64,000 nucleotides of DNA from Pseudomonas sp. SDI (GTDB lineage Bacteria > Pseudomonadota > Gammaproteobacteria > Pseudomonadales > Pseudomonadaceae), in NCBI RefSeq assembly GCF_003105155.1, contig NZ_QETK01000029.1:1-64000 (forward strand), in the 5' to 3' direction. Shown here piece by piece: positions 1 through 6,341 of the stretch. Within the stretch, counting starts at the first letter, position 1; each line of letters starts with the position of its first letter. The position numbers and the translations under genes were made by a program. A model generated the notes under the pieces. The model did no database searches. It saw only the letters and a program-made list of their open reading frames with translations, and was not told the DNA's origin.

Positions 1-258
1 ATGGCCATGGCCAATCGCGAAAAGGTCAACTGCATCATTAACTTCTACCGCGTCTCCGACGAGGGGCCGCATGAGAAGTACTACACCGTACAGATTGAAG
101 ACTGCGAGATCGCCGAATTGATGGTTCAGGTTCCGCACGCGGTCCTGGAAAACCAGATCGAGCCGGTCGAGCAAATGGCGCTGCGCTACCAGACCATCCG
201 CTGGACCCACCACCTCGCCAACACCAGTGGCTATGCCTTCTGGGGGAACGAGGAATGA
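1..258 (+). CDS. hcp: Type VI secretion tube protein Hcp, 3' part (cut by window start)
   Basis: This is the C-terminal 85 residues of an Hcp protein. It is identical in sequence to residues 77-161 of the complete Hcp at 1897-2382. Hcp forms hexameric rings that stack into the tube expelled by the type VI secretion system, and it often carries small effectors in its lumen. The ATG at position 1 lines up with an internal methionine of the complete copy, so the real start lies upstream of the window. The stop overlaps the start of the next gene in an ATGA arrangement, which indicates translational coupling with the effector. No other T6SS structural gene is in the window, so this is an orphan hcp island. 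Confidence 0.9.
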   Translation: MAMANREKVNCIINFYRVSDEGPHEKYYTVQIEDCEIAELMVQVPHAVLENQIEPVEQMALRYQTIRWTHHLANTSGYAFWGNEE

Positions 259-491
259 CGCCACGCCCCTCCCCGTACCGCCTCGATAACGATGACTACT
301 GGGTGGTCTGCGAGGCGGCCAATAATTTGACCAAGCAGGCCTGCACCCTCGGCAGCCAACATTTGCAGGACGGGATGTTGCAACTGCAATTCACCCGAGA
401 GATCGCGTATTTCACAAAATCGCTGGTGAACGATGTCGAGGCGGGAAGAAAGACACCGGAGGAGGCGGTGTTGGCGATGAGGATGGAGCAG
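1..491 (+). repeat. Long direct repeat, copy 1 (hcp 3' end plus effector 5' end)
   Basis: Bases 1-491 match bases 2125-2615 without gaps. By eye there are three mismatches, at 260, 296 and 481. The repeat covers the hcp 3' half and the first ~79 codons of the effector and then stops abruptly inside the effector gene. It may extend upstream of the window. The offset between copies is 2124 bases. Confidence 0.95.
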
Positions 492-968
492 AGGGATCTA
501 GGAGACCAAAGCTTTGAAATTATAAAAAAGGGAGCCGGCTTTATATCTGGTGCACTTCAGATAGCGACGGGAGCGACTATTTGTTATAGAACAGGCGGAC
601 TCCTGTGTGTGGTTGCAGGCGCCCCGATGATTGCACATGGGGTAAATAACATTATTGAAAATGGTCAGAACTTATGGACAGGCCGCTCTGATGCTCAAGG
701 CCCTGTGCGAAAAGGCTATCAGTTGTTAGCGAACACTTTAGGTGGAAAAAAACAGGATGGGAATGTAGCGTATGGTGCCGTCGATATCGGACTCTCAATA
801 TATAGCATGGGTAGATTGGTTTCAAAACCAGGAGCTTGGCGTCTATTTAGATACGTAAAAACTGACTACGTGCGCGCACATACAACAATGGGCACAGGAC
901 CAATTATGTTTGAAATTGGAATAGATATGATGACAGGCCAACAAATCTACGTAGAACTGAAAGAGTAA
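255..968 (+). CDS. Hcp-linked T6SS effector candidate (DUF4225-like), copy 1
   Basis: A 237-residue protein starts inside the hcp stop codon (ATGA). Residues 1-~80 are nearly identical to the second effector at 2379-3092; the remainder is only moderately similar. A hydrophobic segment at about residues 95-133, rich in Gly/Ala/Ile, looks membrane-inserting. No signal peptide is visible, which fits delivery with Hcp. I recognise it tentatively as a DUF4225-type protein, a family known beside hcp in Pseudomonas. The next gene encodes a small multi-pass membrane protein, the expected immunity partner for a membrane-acting toxin. The 3' half is visibly more AT-rich than the 5' half. The toxin role is inferred from context, not from a catalytic motif. 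Confidence 0.65.
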   Translation: MTPRPSPYRLDNDDYWVVCEAANNLTKQACTLGSQHLQDGMLQLQFTREIAYFTKSLVNDVEAGRKTPEEAVLAMRMEQRDLGDQSFEIIKKGAGFISGALQIATGATICYRTGGLLCVVAGAPMIAHGVNNIIENGQNLWTGRSDAQGPVRKGYQLLANTLGGKKQDGNVAYGAVDIGLSIYSMGRLVSKPGAWRLFRYVKTDYVRAHTTMGTGPIMFEIGIDMMTGQQIYVELKE

Positions 969-972
969 AACA

Positions 973-1278
973 ATGAAAGAATGGATGTTTTCAATCATCA
1001 CTAGCGGAGGCCTAAGCATTGCCTATTATCTACGCTTTCGAATTTCCGGAGAGAACCTTAATTACTATAAATTTTACTTCTGCGTAGCCATAAACCTGTT
1101 CTTTTTTGCGTTAAACTATAAAATCCTAAAAGAACAGCGCTTCTTTTTTAACTGGCACTTCCCAACTCTCAGAGTTGAGCACCCGACGATCAGATGGATT
1201 GCTTTAGCCTGCCTTATACTACACTGCTTTGCCAATCCAGTTAGCTGGAAACTAAAAAAGTGGTACTCCCCTTGGTAG
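973..1278 (+). CDS. Putative immunity protein, multi-pass membrane, copy 1
   Basis: A 101-residue, AT-rich gene starts 4 bases after the effector stop. It has three hydrophobic stretches, at about residues 5-22, 32-50 and 73-92. It is similar in layout to the product at 3089-3424: a short N-terminal helix, an SG(E/K)NLN motif, and a C-terminal hydrophobic segment ending in a basic, Trp-rich tail. An inner-membrane location and an effector-neutralising role are inferred from its position directly after the candidate toxin. It has no enzyme motif. Confidence 0.6.
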   Translation: MKEWMFSIITSGGLSIAYYLRFRISGENLNYYKFYFCVAINLFFFALNYKILKEQRFFFNWHFPTLRVEHPTIRWIALACLILHCFANPVSWKLKKWYSPW

Positions 1279-1420
1279 TACTACACGCCACTTCATTACT
1301 TAATCCAGAAACCACCTAAACCATCAAGAAAGCCATGTTCACACTCACCTTTTATCAATCGCACTTTGCAGTGTATTGAAGTGTGCTTTCTGCCTTCTTG
1401 CACGCCTATGCCACCCCTGC

Positions 1421-1474
1421 CAAAAATTGAACTTGATGACCGACCAAAAAATCTACGCAGCCCTGAATAAGTGA
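1421..1474 (+). pseudogene. Relic of the 3' end of a third Hcp-linked effector gene
   Basis: In the frame beginning at 1436 the sequence reads MTDQKIYAALNK then stop, against MTGQQIYVELKE then stop at the end of effector copy 1. The final codons overlap a GTG that begins the immunity relic (GTGA), reproducing the tight effector/immunity spacing. Everything upstream of this tail is unrecognisable or gone. Confidence 0.7.
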
Positions 1475-1727
1475 CAGAATGGATTTCTTCAATGAGCGTA
1501 ACTGGAGGCTTAGCTATTGCCTACTACCTGCGATTTCGACTTTCTGGAGAGCACCTCAATTATTGTAGTTTTATCTCTGCGCAGCCCTAAATTTATTTTT
1601 CTTTGCATTGAACTATAAAATCCTGAAAGAGCGGTGTTTCTTTTTCTACTGGCACTTTCCAAACCTCGAAATTGAGCACCCGGCGATCAGATGGATTGCT
1701 TTAGTCTGCCTTATGCGCAGAACCTGA
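1471..1727 (+). pseudogene. Frameshifted relic of an immunity gene (orphan immunity)
   Basis: Translation from the GTG at 1471 gives EWISSMSVTGGLAIAYYLRF, closely matching the immunity protein at 973-1278 (EWMFSIITSGGLSIAYYLRF). A one-base loss near 1570-1576 shifts the frame. After correction the reading continues with LNLFFFALNYKILKE and EHPAIRWIALVCL, again as in the intact copy. A TGA at 1725 ends it early, removing the last hydrophobic segment. The relic and the toxin tail before it are what remains of a third effector/immunity module. Confidence 0.85.
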
Positions 1728-1896
1728 ACTGGCTTGCCTGCGATATAGCGCAAAGCGCCAGCAAGTCCAGCCGCTGCGGCGTGTCAGACCTTTCGCTTTT
1801 CCACCCTCACCGTTAAACGCAATTTCAGAACCGCCCTACATACCCACACACCGTAAGCCACTAGCCTGCCCACTCCATCGACAAGGAGTCACGCAC
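1728..1896. other. Spacer between immunity relic and second hcp
   Basis: No gene is supported here. An imperfect inverted repeat at about 1733-1770 (GGCTTGCCTGCGATA...) resembles a worn REP-type element. A Shine-Dalgarno AAGGAG at 1883-1888 serves the ATG at 1897. Together with the relics at 1421-1727 this describes the whole gap after the first immunity gene; 1279-1420 holds nothing recognisable. Confidence 0.5.
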
Positions 1897-2382
1897 ATGG
1901 CCAGTCACGGCTACATGACCCTCACCGGCAAGGAACAAGGGCTGATCAGTAAAGGCTGCTCCACCCCGAGCTCCATCGGCAACAAATGCCAGAGCGGCCA
2001 CACCGACGAGATCATGGTGCTGGCGTTCAACCATCGCATGACGAATATCGGCAACATCAGGCATGCCACCCACGGGCCAATTCAGATCACCAAGAACATC
2101 GACAAGGCCTCGCCTCTACTGGCAATGGCCATGGCCAATCGCGAAAAGGTCAACTGCATCATTAACTTCTACCGCGTCTCCGACGAGGGGCCGCATGAGA
2201 AGTACTACACCGTACAGATTGAAGACTGCGAGATCGCCGAATTGATGGTTCAGGTTCCGCACGCGGTCCTGGAAAACCAGATCGAGCCGGTCGAGCAAAT
2301 GGCGCTGCGCTACCAGACCATCCGCTGGACCCACCACCTCGCCAACACCAGTGGCTATGCCTTCTGGGGGAACGAGGAATGA
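1897..2382 (+). CDS. hcp: Type VI secretion tube protein Hcp
   Basis: A complete 161-residue Hcp (PF05638 type). It begins MASHGYMTLTGKEQGLISKG and has the family's central DEIMVLAFNH and C-terminal IRWTHHLANTSGYAFW segments. The length is normal for a single-domain Hcp, so the effector is a separate protein, not a C-terminal extension. AAGGAG at 1883-1888 supports the start. Codons 77-161 are identical to the partial hcp at the window start. The stop overlaps the effector start by four bases. It is likely co-secreted with, or chaperones, the downstream effector. Confidence 0.95.
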   Translation: MASHGYMTLTGKEQGLISKGCSTPSSIGNKCQSGHTDEIMVLAFNHRMTNIGNIRHATHGPIQITKNIDKASPLLAMAMANREKVNCIINFYRVSDEGPHEKYYTVQIEDCEIAELMVQVPHAVLENQIEPVEQMALRYQTIRWTHHLANTSGYAFWGNEE

Positions 2383-2615
2383 CCCCACGCCCCTCCCCGT
2401 ACCGCCTCGATAACGATGATTACTGGGTGGTCTGCGAGGCGGCCAATAATTTGACCAAGCAGGCCTGCACCCTCGGCAGCCAACATTTGCAGGACGGGAT
2501 GTTGCAACTGCAATTCACCCGAGAGATCGCGTATTTCACAAAATCGCTGGTGAACGATGTCGAGGCGGGAAGAAAGACACCGGAGGAGGCGGTGTTGGCG
2601 ATGAAGATGGAGCAG
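2125..2615 (+). repeat. Long direct repeat, copy 2 (hcp 3' end plus effector 5' end)
   Basis: Second copy of the 491-base repeat described at 1-491. Recombination between the copies would delete or duplicate one module and could swap effector 3' ends while keeping the Hcp-recognition half constant. Confidence 0.95.
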
Positions 2616-3092
2616 CGGAGCCTGCTTGATCAATCAAGCACGGCCACACGACAAGGGGCCGCCGCTATCGCAGGCGCGTTGCAGATAGCGTCGGGAGTTG
2701 GGGCCTGCTACGCCTCGGCCATGACATTGTGCTTAGGCATAGGGTTACCGCTTATAGCCCACGGAATTAACAATGTTTATGAAGGTGGCCGGAATCTATG
2801 GGAAGGCCGATCCGATACCGAAGGTCCCGTACGCAAGGGATATCAATCGGCCGCAAAAGCTTTAGGTGGGGATGCACATGACGGGAACATTGCCTACGGC
2901 ACAGTAGATATTGGGCTATCCATATATGGAATTGGCAAGCTCGTGGTTAAACCTGACACATGGCGCCTGTTTCGTTACATCAACTCGGATTACATACGAA
3001 ACTATAGAGCCATGGGATCGGCCTCACTCATGCTTGAGAGCCACGTTAATTTAGAAAGCGGGAAACAAATATATAAGGAAACTAAAAAATGA
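2379..3092 (+). CDS. Hcp-linked T6SS effector candidate (DUF4225-like), copy 2
   Basis: A 237-residue paralogue of the gene at 255-968, exactly the same length. Residues 1-~80 are shared almost identically; the C-terminal two thirds align without long gaps but are clearly diverged (for example GPVRKGYQ is shared while flanking residues differ). A hydrophobic Ala/Gly/Ile/Leu stretch spans about residues 92-130. ATGA overlap couples it to hcp, and the stop overlaps the immunity start. Codon use becomes AT-richer after the repeat boundary at 2615. I infer a membrane-acting antibacterial effector; no catalytic residues can be pointed to. Confidence 0.65.
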   Translation: MTPRPSPYRLDNDDYWVVCEAANNLTKQACTLGSQHLQDGMLQLQFTREIAYFTKSLVNDVEAGRKTPEEAVLAMKMEQRSLLDQSSTATRQGAAAIAGALQIASGVGACYASAMTLCLGIGLPLIAHGINNVYEGGRNLWEGRSDTEGPVRKGYQSAAKALGGDAHDGNIAYGTVDIGLSIYGIGKLVVKPDTWRLFRYINSDYIRNYRAMGSASLMLESHVNLESGKQIYKETKK

Positions 3093-3424
3093 TCAGCCTG
3101 GCCTTCCCCATACTTGTGAGCGCAAGCGTATCTTCCGCCTACTGGCTTAAATGGAAAATCTCCGGAAAAAACCTCAACTTTATCAAGTTCTTCATTTGCG
3201 TGATTTACAACAGCTTCTTCATCGCCCTATACAGGGACATAATGAAAACCGACTGTTTTCTATTTTTCGGCTGCTTACCGGGATTGGTAGATGAACACAT
3301 ATCCATAGGATGGGTATCCTTCGCCTGTACTGTAATACACGCTTTTGCGTTGCCCATGACATGGAAAATGAGATGGTGGTTTACCAAAAAACAGCCAGAA
3401 AACTCAGAGCATCACACTCTTTAA
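3089..3424 (+). CDS. Putative immunity protein, multi-pass membrane, copy 2
   Basis: A 111-residue protein whose ATG overlaps the effector stop (ATGA). Hydrophobic stretches lie at about residues 3-20, 30-47 and 75-95, and the C-terminus is basic and hydrophilic. It is distantly related to the immunity protein at 973-1278 and shares the SGKNLN / SGENLN motif and overall plan. That divergence is expected if each protein protects only against its own effector. Function is inferred from synteny. Confidence 0.6.
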   Translation: MISLAFPILVSASVSSAYWLKWKISGKNLNFIKFFICVIYNSFFIALYRDIMKTDCFLFFGCLPGLVDEHISIGWVSFACTVIHAFALPMTWKMRWWFTKKQPENSEHHTL

Positions 3425-3470
3425 CAATTCCCCACACTCCCCTAAAAGCCCCCACCACTCCCACCGCCTA

Positions 3471-3973
3471 GTGTTCTGTCTCAAAAATAAATATCCCGTT
3501 TGAGCTACGTTTCCATTATCCGACAGGGGCAGGACGGAGCCATGAACTCTCAAGACATCGTACTCAGTGATCACGAGCAGGTTGAGTTGAACCGACGGGT
3601 TCGCTCGGCCACCATCAACCAGCGTGACGGCCGTCGAGCACACGTAATTCTCCTGGCTGCCCAAGGCCATTCACGTAATGAAATCGCCGAGCTGACGGGC
3701 CTCTCTGTGGTTTACGTCACCCGCTGGTGCAAGCGGTTTCAAGCACTGCGTCTTCAGGGCTTGGTGGATTTACCGGGCCGAGGGCGCAAGCCTTCATCGC
3801 CTGCTGAAGCCTTGAAGCGAACGCTTGAGCAAGTCACTCAACCGCGCATCGGTCAGCCACGTTGGAGCTGTCGTAGCATGGCATGTGTCGCTGGTACTTC
3901 GCCGACCAGCGTTCAGCGGATCTGGGCTGCCAACGACATCAGGCCGCACCTGACCCGCACCTTCAAGCTGGGG
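3471..3973 (+). mobile_element. IS630-family insertion sequence remnant (left end only)
   Basis: The sequence starting at 3471, just after a TA dinucleotide, has the look of an IS630-type terminal repeat (GTGTTCTGTCTCAAAAATAA), and a transposase start follows at 3542. The element ends abruptly near 3970. No right terminal repeat and no catalytic DDE part are present, so it cannot move on its own. Confidence 0.75.
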
Positions 3974-3997
3974 CGAGAAACTGGGCGACCAGCTTGA
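3542..3997 (+). pseudogene. IS630-family transposase, N-terminal fragment
   Basis: About 143 codons of the N-terminal DNA-binding half of an IS630 transposase remain. They include a helix-turn-helix (GHSRNEIAELTGLSVVYVTR) and the following LVDLPGRGRKP linker. The reading leaves the transposase at about 3973 (after RTFKL) and runs a few codons into foreign sequence before a stop at 3995. Full-length members are about 350 residues, and the DDE catalytic domain is missing. Confidence 0.8.
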
Positions 3998-4055
3998 GGT
4001 CGTCTTCCTCCAGCAGGACCTTGGTCGAGGCGCGGCTGAGGCTATGGCTTTGCAT
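3971..4055 (-). pseudogene. 5' fragment of an unidentified gene truncated at the IS junction
   Basis: On the minus strand an ATG at 4055 with GGAAG upstream opens a frame of about 28 codons, MQSHSLSRASTKVLLEEDDL onward, with the GC-rich third positions typical of this genome. It ends at the point where IS630 sequence begins. The product is not recognised. The plus strand is also open here (to 4145), but its codon use is less convincing. Confidence 0.35.
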
Positions 4056-4247
4056 TACGGCGCTTCCAGCGAGCAGAGGGTTGCTAAAGCGCAGGGCGGC
4101 GAATCGCCGAGCGTAGAAGCGCTTGACCCGGACGCCTGTGAATAAGTGTGCGCGACCCTTGCACGCTTTTTAACAATGGCGCGCGCTGTTCTTTAGCGTG
4201 GCACTGAGCGAGAATCGATGCCCATGTTCCCCTGGGAGGATGACCGA

Positions 4248-4670
4248 ATGAAATCGATGGCATGGCTGATTCTGGCAACCCTGGCGTTTGGCGCGCACGC
4301 CGCCGACGAAGAGGGCAGCAGCCCTTGTGACAACGCCGAAACCGAGCAGCAGAACTACGACTGCGCGGTCGACAACCGCAAGACCGCAGAGCGCGAACTG
4401 AGCGCCTCGTTCGACGACCTGCTGAGCCAGGTGGGCGATAAGTACAAAGGCGAGCCGGCCAAGCTCAACGAGCTGAAAAAGCGCCTGACCGACGCCGAAA
4501 ACCTGTGGAAGCAACTGCGCGACGCCGACTGCAAGGTGGAAACCTTCGACCAGAAGCCCGGCAAGGCCTTCGATACCGCTCAGAACAACTGCATCGCCCA
4601 GCGCAGCGACGACCGCTCCGAATACCTGCAAAGCCTTGGCCTGCAAGATGGCGAAGCCGAACCGGAATGA
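4248..4670 (+). CDS. Secreted LprI-like protein (DUF1311 family)
   Basis: A 140-residue protein with a signal peptide (MKSMAWLILATLAFGAHA, cleavage before ADEE). The mature part has the DUF1311/LprI layout: several cysteines (CDNAETEQQNYDC, DADCKVE, NNCIAQR) around a charged helical core. Some LprI proteins inhibit lysozyme; that activity is only a possibility here. The ATG at 4248 is preferred over 4218 because GGGAGGA at 4235-4241 fits it and the signal peptide then begins at residue 1. The gene ends 7 bases before the next one, so the two probably form an operon. Confidence 0.8.
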   Translation: MKSMAWLILATLAFGAHAADEEGSSPCDNAETEQQNYDCAVDNRKTAERELSASFDDLLSQVGDKYKGEPAKLNELKKRLTDAENLWKQLRDADCKVETFDQKPGKAFDTAQNNCIAQRSDDRSEYLQSLGLQDGEAEPE

Positions 4671-4677
4671 GACCAGC

Positions 4678-5097
4678 ATGAAAATCTGCGGCATTGAAAT
4701 CAAGGGCAGCGAAGCCCTGCTCGCCCTCGTCGGCCTCGAAGACGGCGCGCCGAGCCACCTGGGCGTCGCGACCAAAAAGCTCGCCCTGGACGACGACGAG
4801 GATGCCGCCCAGGTCAAGGCCTTTGCCGCTCAGGCACGGGCGTTTGTCGCCGAGCACGGGGTCGACACCCTGGCGATCAAGAAACGCAGCAAAAAAGGCG
4901 ATTTTGCCGGCGGCCCGACCACCTTCAAGATCGAAGGCATCCTGCAGTTGCTGGACAACTGCGCAGTCGAGCTGGTGTCACCGCAAACCGCCAGCGCCCA
5001 GGCCAAGAAACACAACCTGGAACTGCCCGCCTCGCTCAACAAATACCAGCACGAAGCCTACAAGAGCGCCTGCGCGCTGCTACTCAAGCGCCGCTGA
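4678..5097 (+). CDS. DUF3010 family protein
   Basis: A 139-residue cytoplasmic protein starting MKICGIEIKGSEALLALVGL. It matches the DUF3010 family, small proteins thought to have an RNase H-like fold; no biochemical role is established. Conserved features visible here are the N-terminal beta-hairpin segment, the KKRSKKGDFAGGPTTFKIEG block and a C-terminal YKSACALLLKRR. The start 8 bases after the previous stop is chosen over an upstream ATG at 4636 that lies inside the LprI-like gene. It is probably co-transcribed with that gene. Confidence 0.8.
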   Translation: MKICGIEIKGSEALLALVGLEDGAPSHLGVATKKLALDDDEDAAQVKAFAAQARAFVAEHGVDTLAIKKRSKKGDFAGGPTTFKIEGILQLLDNCAVELVSPQTASAQAKKHNLELPASLNKYQHEAYKSACALLLKRR

Positions 5098-5105
5098 AGG
5101 CGACG

Positions 5106-5410
5106 AGGTGTGCAGTACCTGCCGGACAACTGCCTTCGGTATCACACAATCGGCAACGACCCGGCTCCCGCGCCCCAGAATGAACGACTGGAAAGAAGCC
5201 TTCTTGTCGCTCGAAAGATTGGATTCGATCAGGGCACCTTCGGTGGTGGCCAGCGGTGCATAGAACTCACCCTGAGCGAACCGCCCATTAACCCGCAACG
5301 GGCCAGCCACACCGAGTGGCACCGGTCTGATCGCGCAAAAAGCTCAAACGCTCCTGCCTCGCAGCCTCGCTGTAGTCGCCTTTGGCGGGAAGACGCGGCG
5401 GTAGAGTCAT
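5106..5410 (-). pseudogene. HMG-CoA reductase relic with internal deletions
   Basis: Read on the minus strand from an ATG at 5410, the first ~31 codons (LPAKGDYSEAARQERLSFLR) look like a class I HMG-CoA reductase N-terminus. After a frame change at about 5320 comes PLGVAGPLRVNGRFAQGEFY and APLATTEGALIES, the family signature. It then jumps directly to SSDKKASFQSF...RGSRVVADCVIP and VVRQVLHT, which in intact enzymes lies roughly 100 residues further on. The catalytic core between these blocks and the whole C-terminus are missing, so it is a non-functional remnant. Confidence 0.75.
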
Positions 5411-5545
5411 GGTCTGCTCCTCATATGAGTAAAAACAGCGTGACGCTACGGCTCACCTCAGCGATAGGGGGATTTAACCTCAACTGGAACAGCTTGAAAC
5501 CCGATAAAAATACTAGGCTATCTCGCTCAATGCCGGTCCTGGCGC

Positions 5546-5665
5546 GGGCAGTTGGGCACGCACAGCATTGCGGCGCTGGAGCGCCATCGTGATGATTGCC
5601 AACTGGCGCTGCTGAACGCGGTGAACGCGACCAAGGTCAAGCACGGCATGGCTTGCAGCGACTGA
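5546..5665 (+). pseudogene. 3' end of an L-carnitine dehydrogenase-like gene (cdhA relic)
   Basis: The frame ending at TGA 5663-5665 reads SIAALERHRDDCQLALLNAV then NATKVKHGMACSD. This resembles the C-terminal helical end of 3-hydroxyacyl-CoA/L-carnitine dehydrogenases. A thioesterase start follows 22 bases later, as in the cdhA-cdhB order of Pseudomonas carnitine operons. Upstream sequence in this frame is not recognisable. Identification rests on this short match plus the neighbour. Confidence 0.5.
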
Positions 5666-5687
5666 ACGGAGTAGCCCGGTGCCTGCG

Positions 5688-5795
5688 ATGATTACTTACC
5701 AGACCCCGGTCGAGGCGGTCTGGGTCGACTATAACGGGCACCTGCGCGATGCCTTTTATTTGCTGATTTTCAGCTTCGCTACCGATGCGTTATAA
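5688..5795 (+). pseudogene. 5' end of a betainyl-CoA thioesterase-like gene (cdhB relic)
   Basis: From ATG 5688 (or GTG 5679) the translation is ITYQTPVEAVWVDYNGHLRD followed by AFYLLIFSFATDAL and a stop. WVDYNGHLRDAFYLLIFS is the N-terminal hotdog-fold signature of 4HBT thioesterases, of the kind encoded next to carnitine dehydrogenase. Only about 35 of the usual ~150 codons remain. With the cdhA tail before it, this is the scar of a lost carnitine catabolic operon beside the betaine regulator gbdR. Confidence 0.65.
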
Positions 5796-5803
5796 ACCTA
5801 CCC

Positions 5804-5840
5804 AAAAAAGAAACCCCGGCCGCCGTGAAGCATCCGGGGT
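5804..5840 (-). terminator. Rho-independent terminator, minus strand, orphan
   Basis: ACCCCGG (minus strand from 5840) pairs with CCGGGGT ending at 5813, followed on the minus strand by a T-rich run (5809-5804). No intact minus-strand gene reads into it from the right for 500 bases, so it probably belonged to a lost gene. The gap 5841-6037 holds no supported gene. Confidence 0.5.
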
Positions 5841-6037
5841 CAAGTGCGAGCACGTCGCCAGTGGAGGGTGACCAAACCTTCCGTATGGCCTGAGTGTGCC
5901 GTCTCCCGTCACGCCGCAGCGGTCCGAAAACGACCTGCACTTAGCCACCCCTGCCATTGCGACAATCTGCCCTTGCCGTCCCCGCCGCAGGCTTCCAGAA
6001 TCGACCTCGATCTCTCCTGCAAACAAGGACAACAGCC

Positions 6038-6298
6038 ATGATGCATGCGGATTTGATTGATCAGGACGACCTGCTCGGGCAACTGCGCGCCCTGGGCTTC
6101 GAAATGCCCGCCGGGGCCTCCGCCGAACAGGCCTGCGAGAGCGCGGTGCGCGGGTTGAGCGAAGAACGGGTCAAGGCCCTGCGCGGGATGGTCGAGCAGC
6201 TGTACACCGGCTCGGCAACAATCCTGCCGGCAGTGCGCCAGGCAATCGACCAGCAGTTGCTACCGGCGCTGGCGCAGTTCAATTCCTCAAAAGGCTAA
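6038..6298 (+). CDS. Small hypothetical protein beside gbdR
   Basis: An 86-residue acidic, probably all-helical cytoplasmic protein (MMHADLIDQDDLLGQLRALG...). The start is one of two adjacent ATGs at 6038 and 6041, preceded by CAAGGACAAC. It has no signal peptide, membrane segment or cysteine. I do not recognise the family. It converges on gbdR, with a perfect inverted repeat at 6305-6325 between them. Its codon use looks native. Confidence 0.6.
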   Translation: MMHADLIDQDDLLGQLRALGFEMPAGASAEQACESAVRGLSEERVKALRGMVEQLYTGSATILPAVRQAIDQQLLPALAQFNSSKG

Positions 6299-6304
6299 AA
6301 ACAG

Positions 6305-6325
6305 CGCGGGACGACTCGTCCCGCG
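6305..6325. terminator. Inverted repeat between convergent genes
   Basis: CGCGGGACGA and TCGTCCCGCG pair around a one-base centre. It has no strong T-run. The sequence is the core of the REP motif seen at 32186-32210, and it may work as a bidirectional transcript-end hairpin for the small gene and gbdR. Confidence 0.55.
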
Positions 6326-6341
6326 ATGGATTCAACTCGCT

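Noticed and set aside
1..258. A short stand-alone Hcp-like gene beginning at base 1
   Set aside because: The ATG is internal to Hcp (residue 77 of the intact copy); the truncation is only the window edge.
3963..4145. Plus-strand frame after the IS630 fragment (ending VEALDPDACE)
   Set aside because: It is open but has weaker codon use than the minus-strand frame over the same bases, and no recognised relatives; kept only as an alternative.
5110..5592. 160-codon plus-strand frame
   Set aside because: It crosses the HMG-CoA reductase and carnitine relics in a meaningless frame, with no ribosome site or family match.
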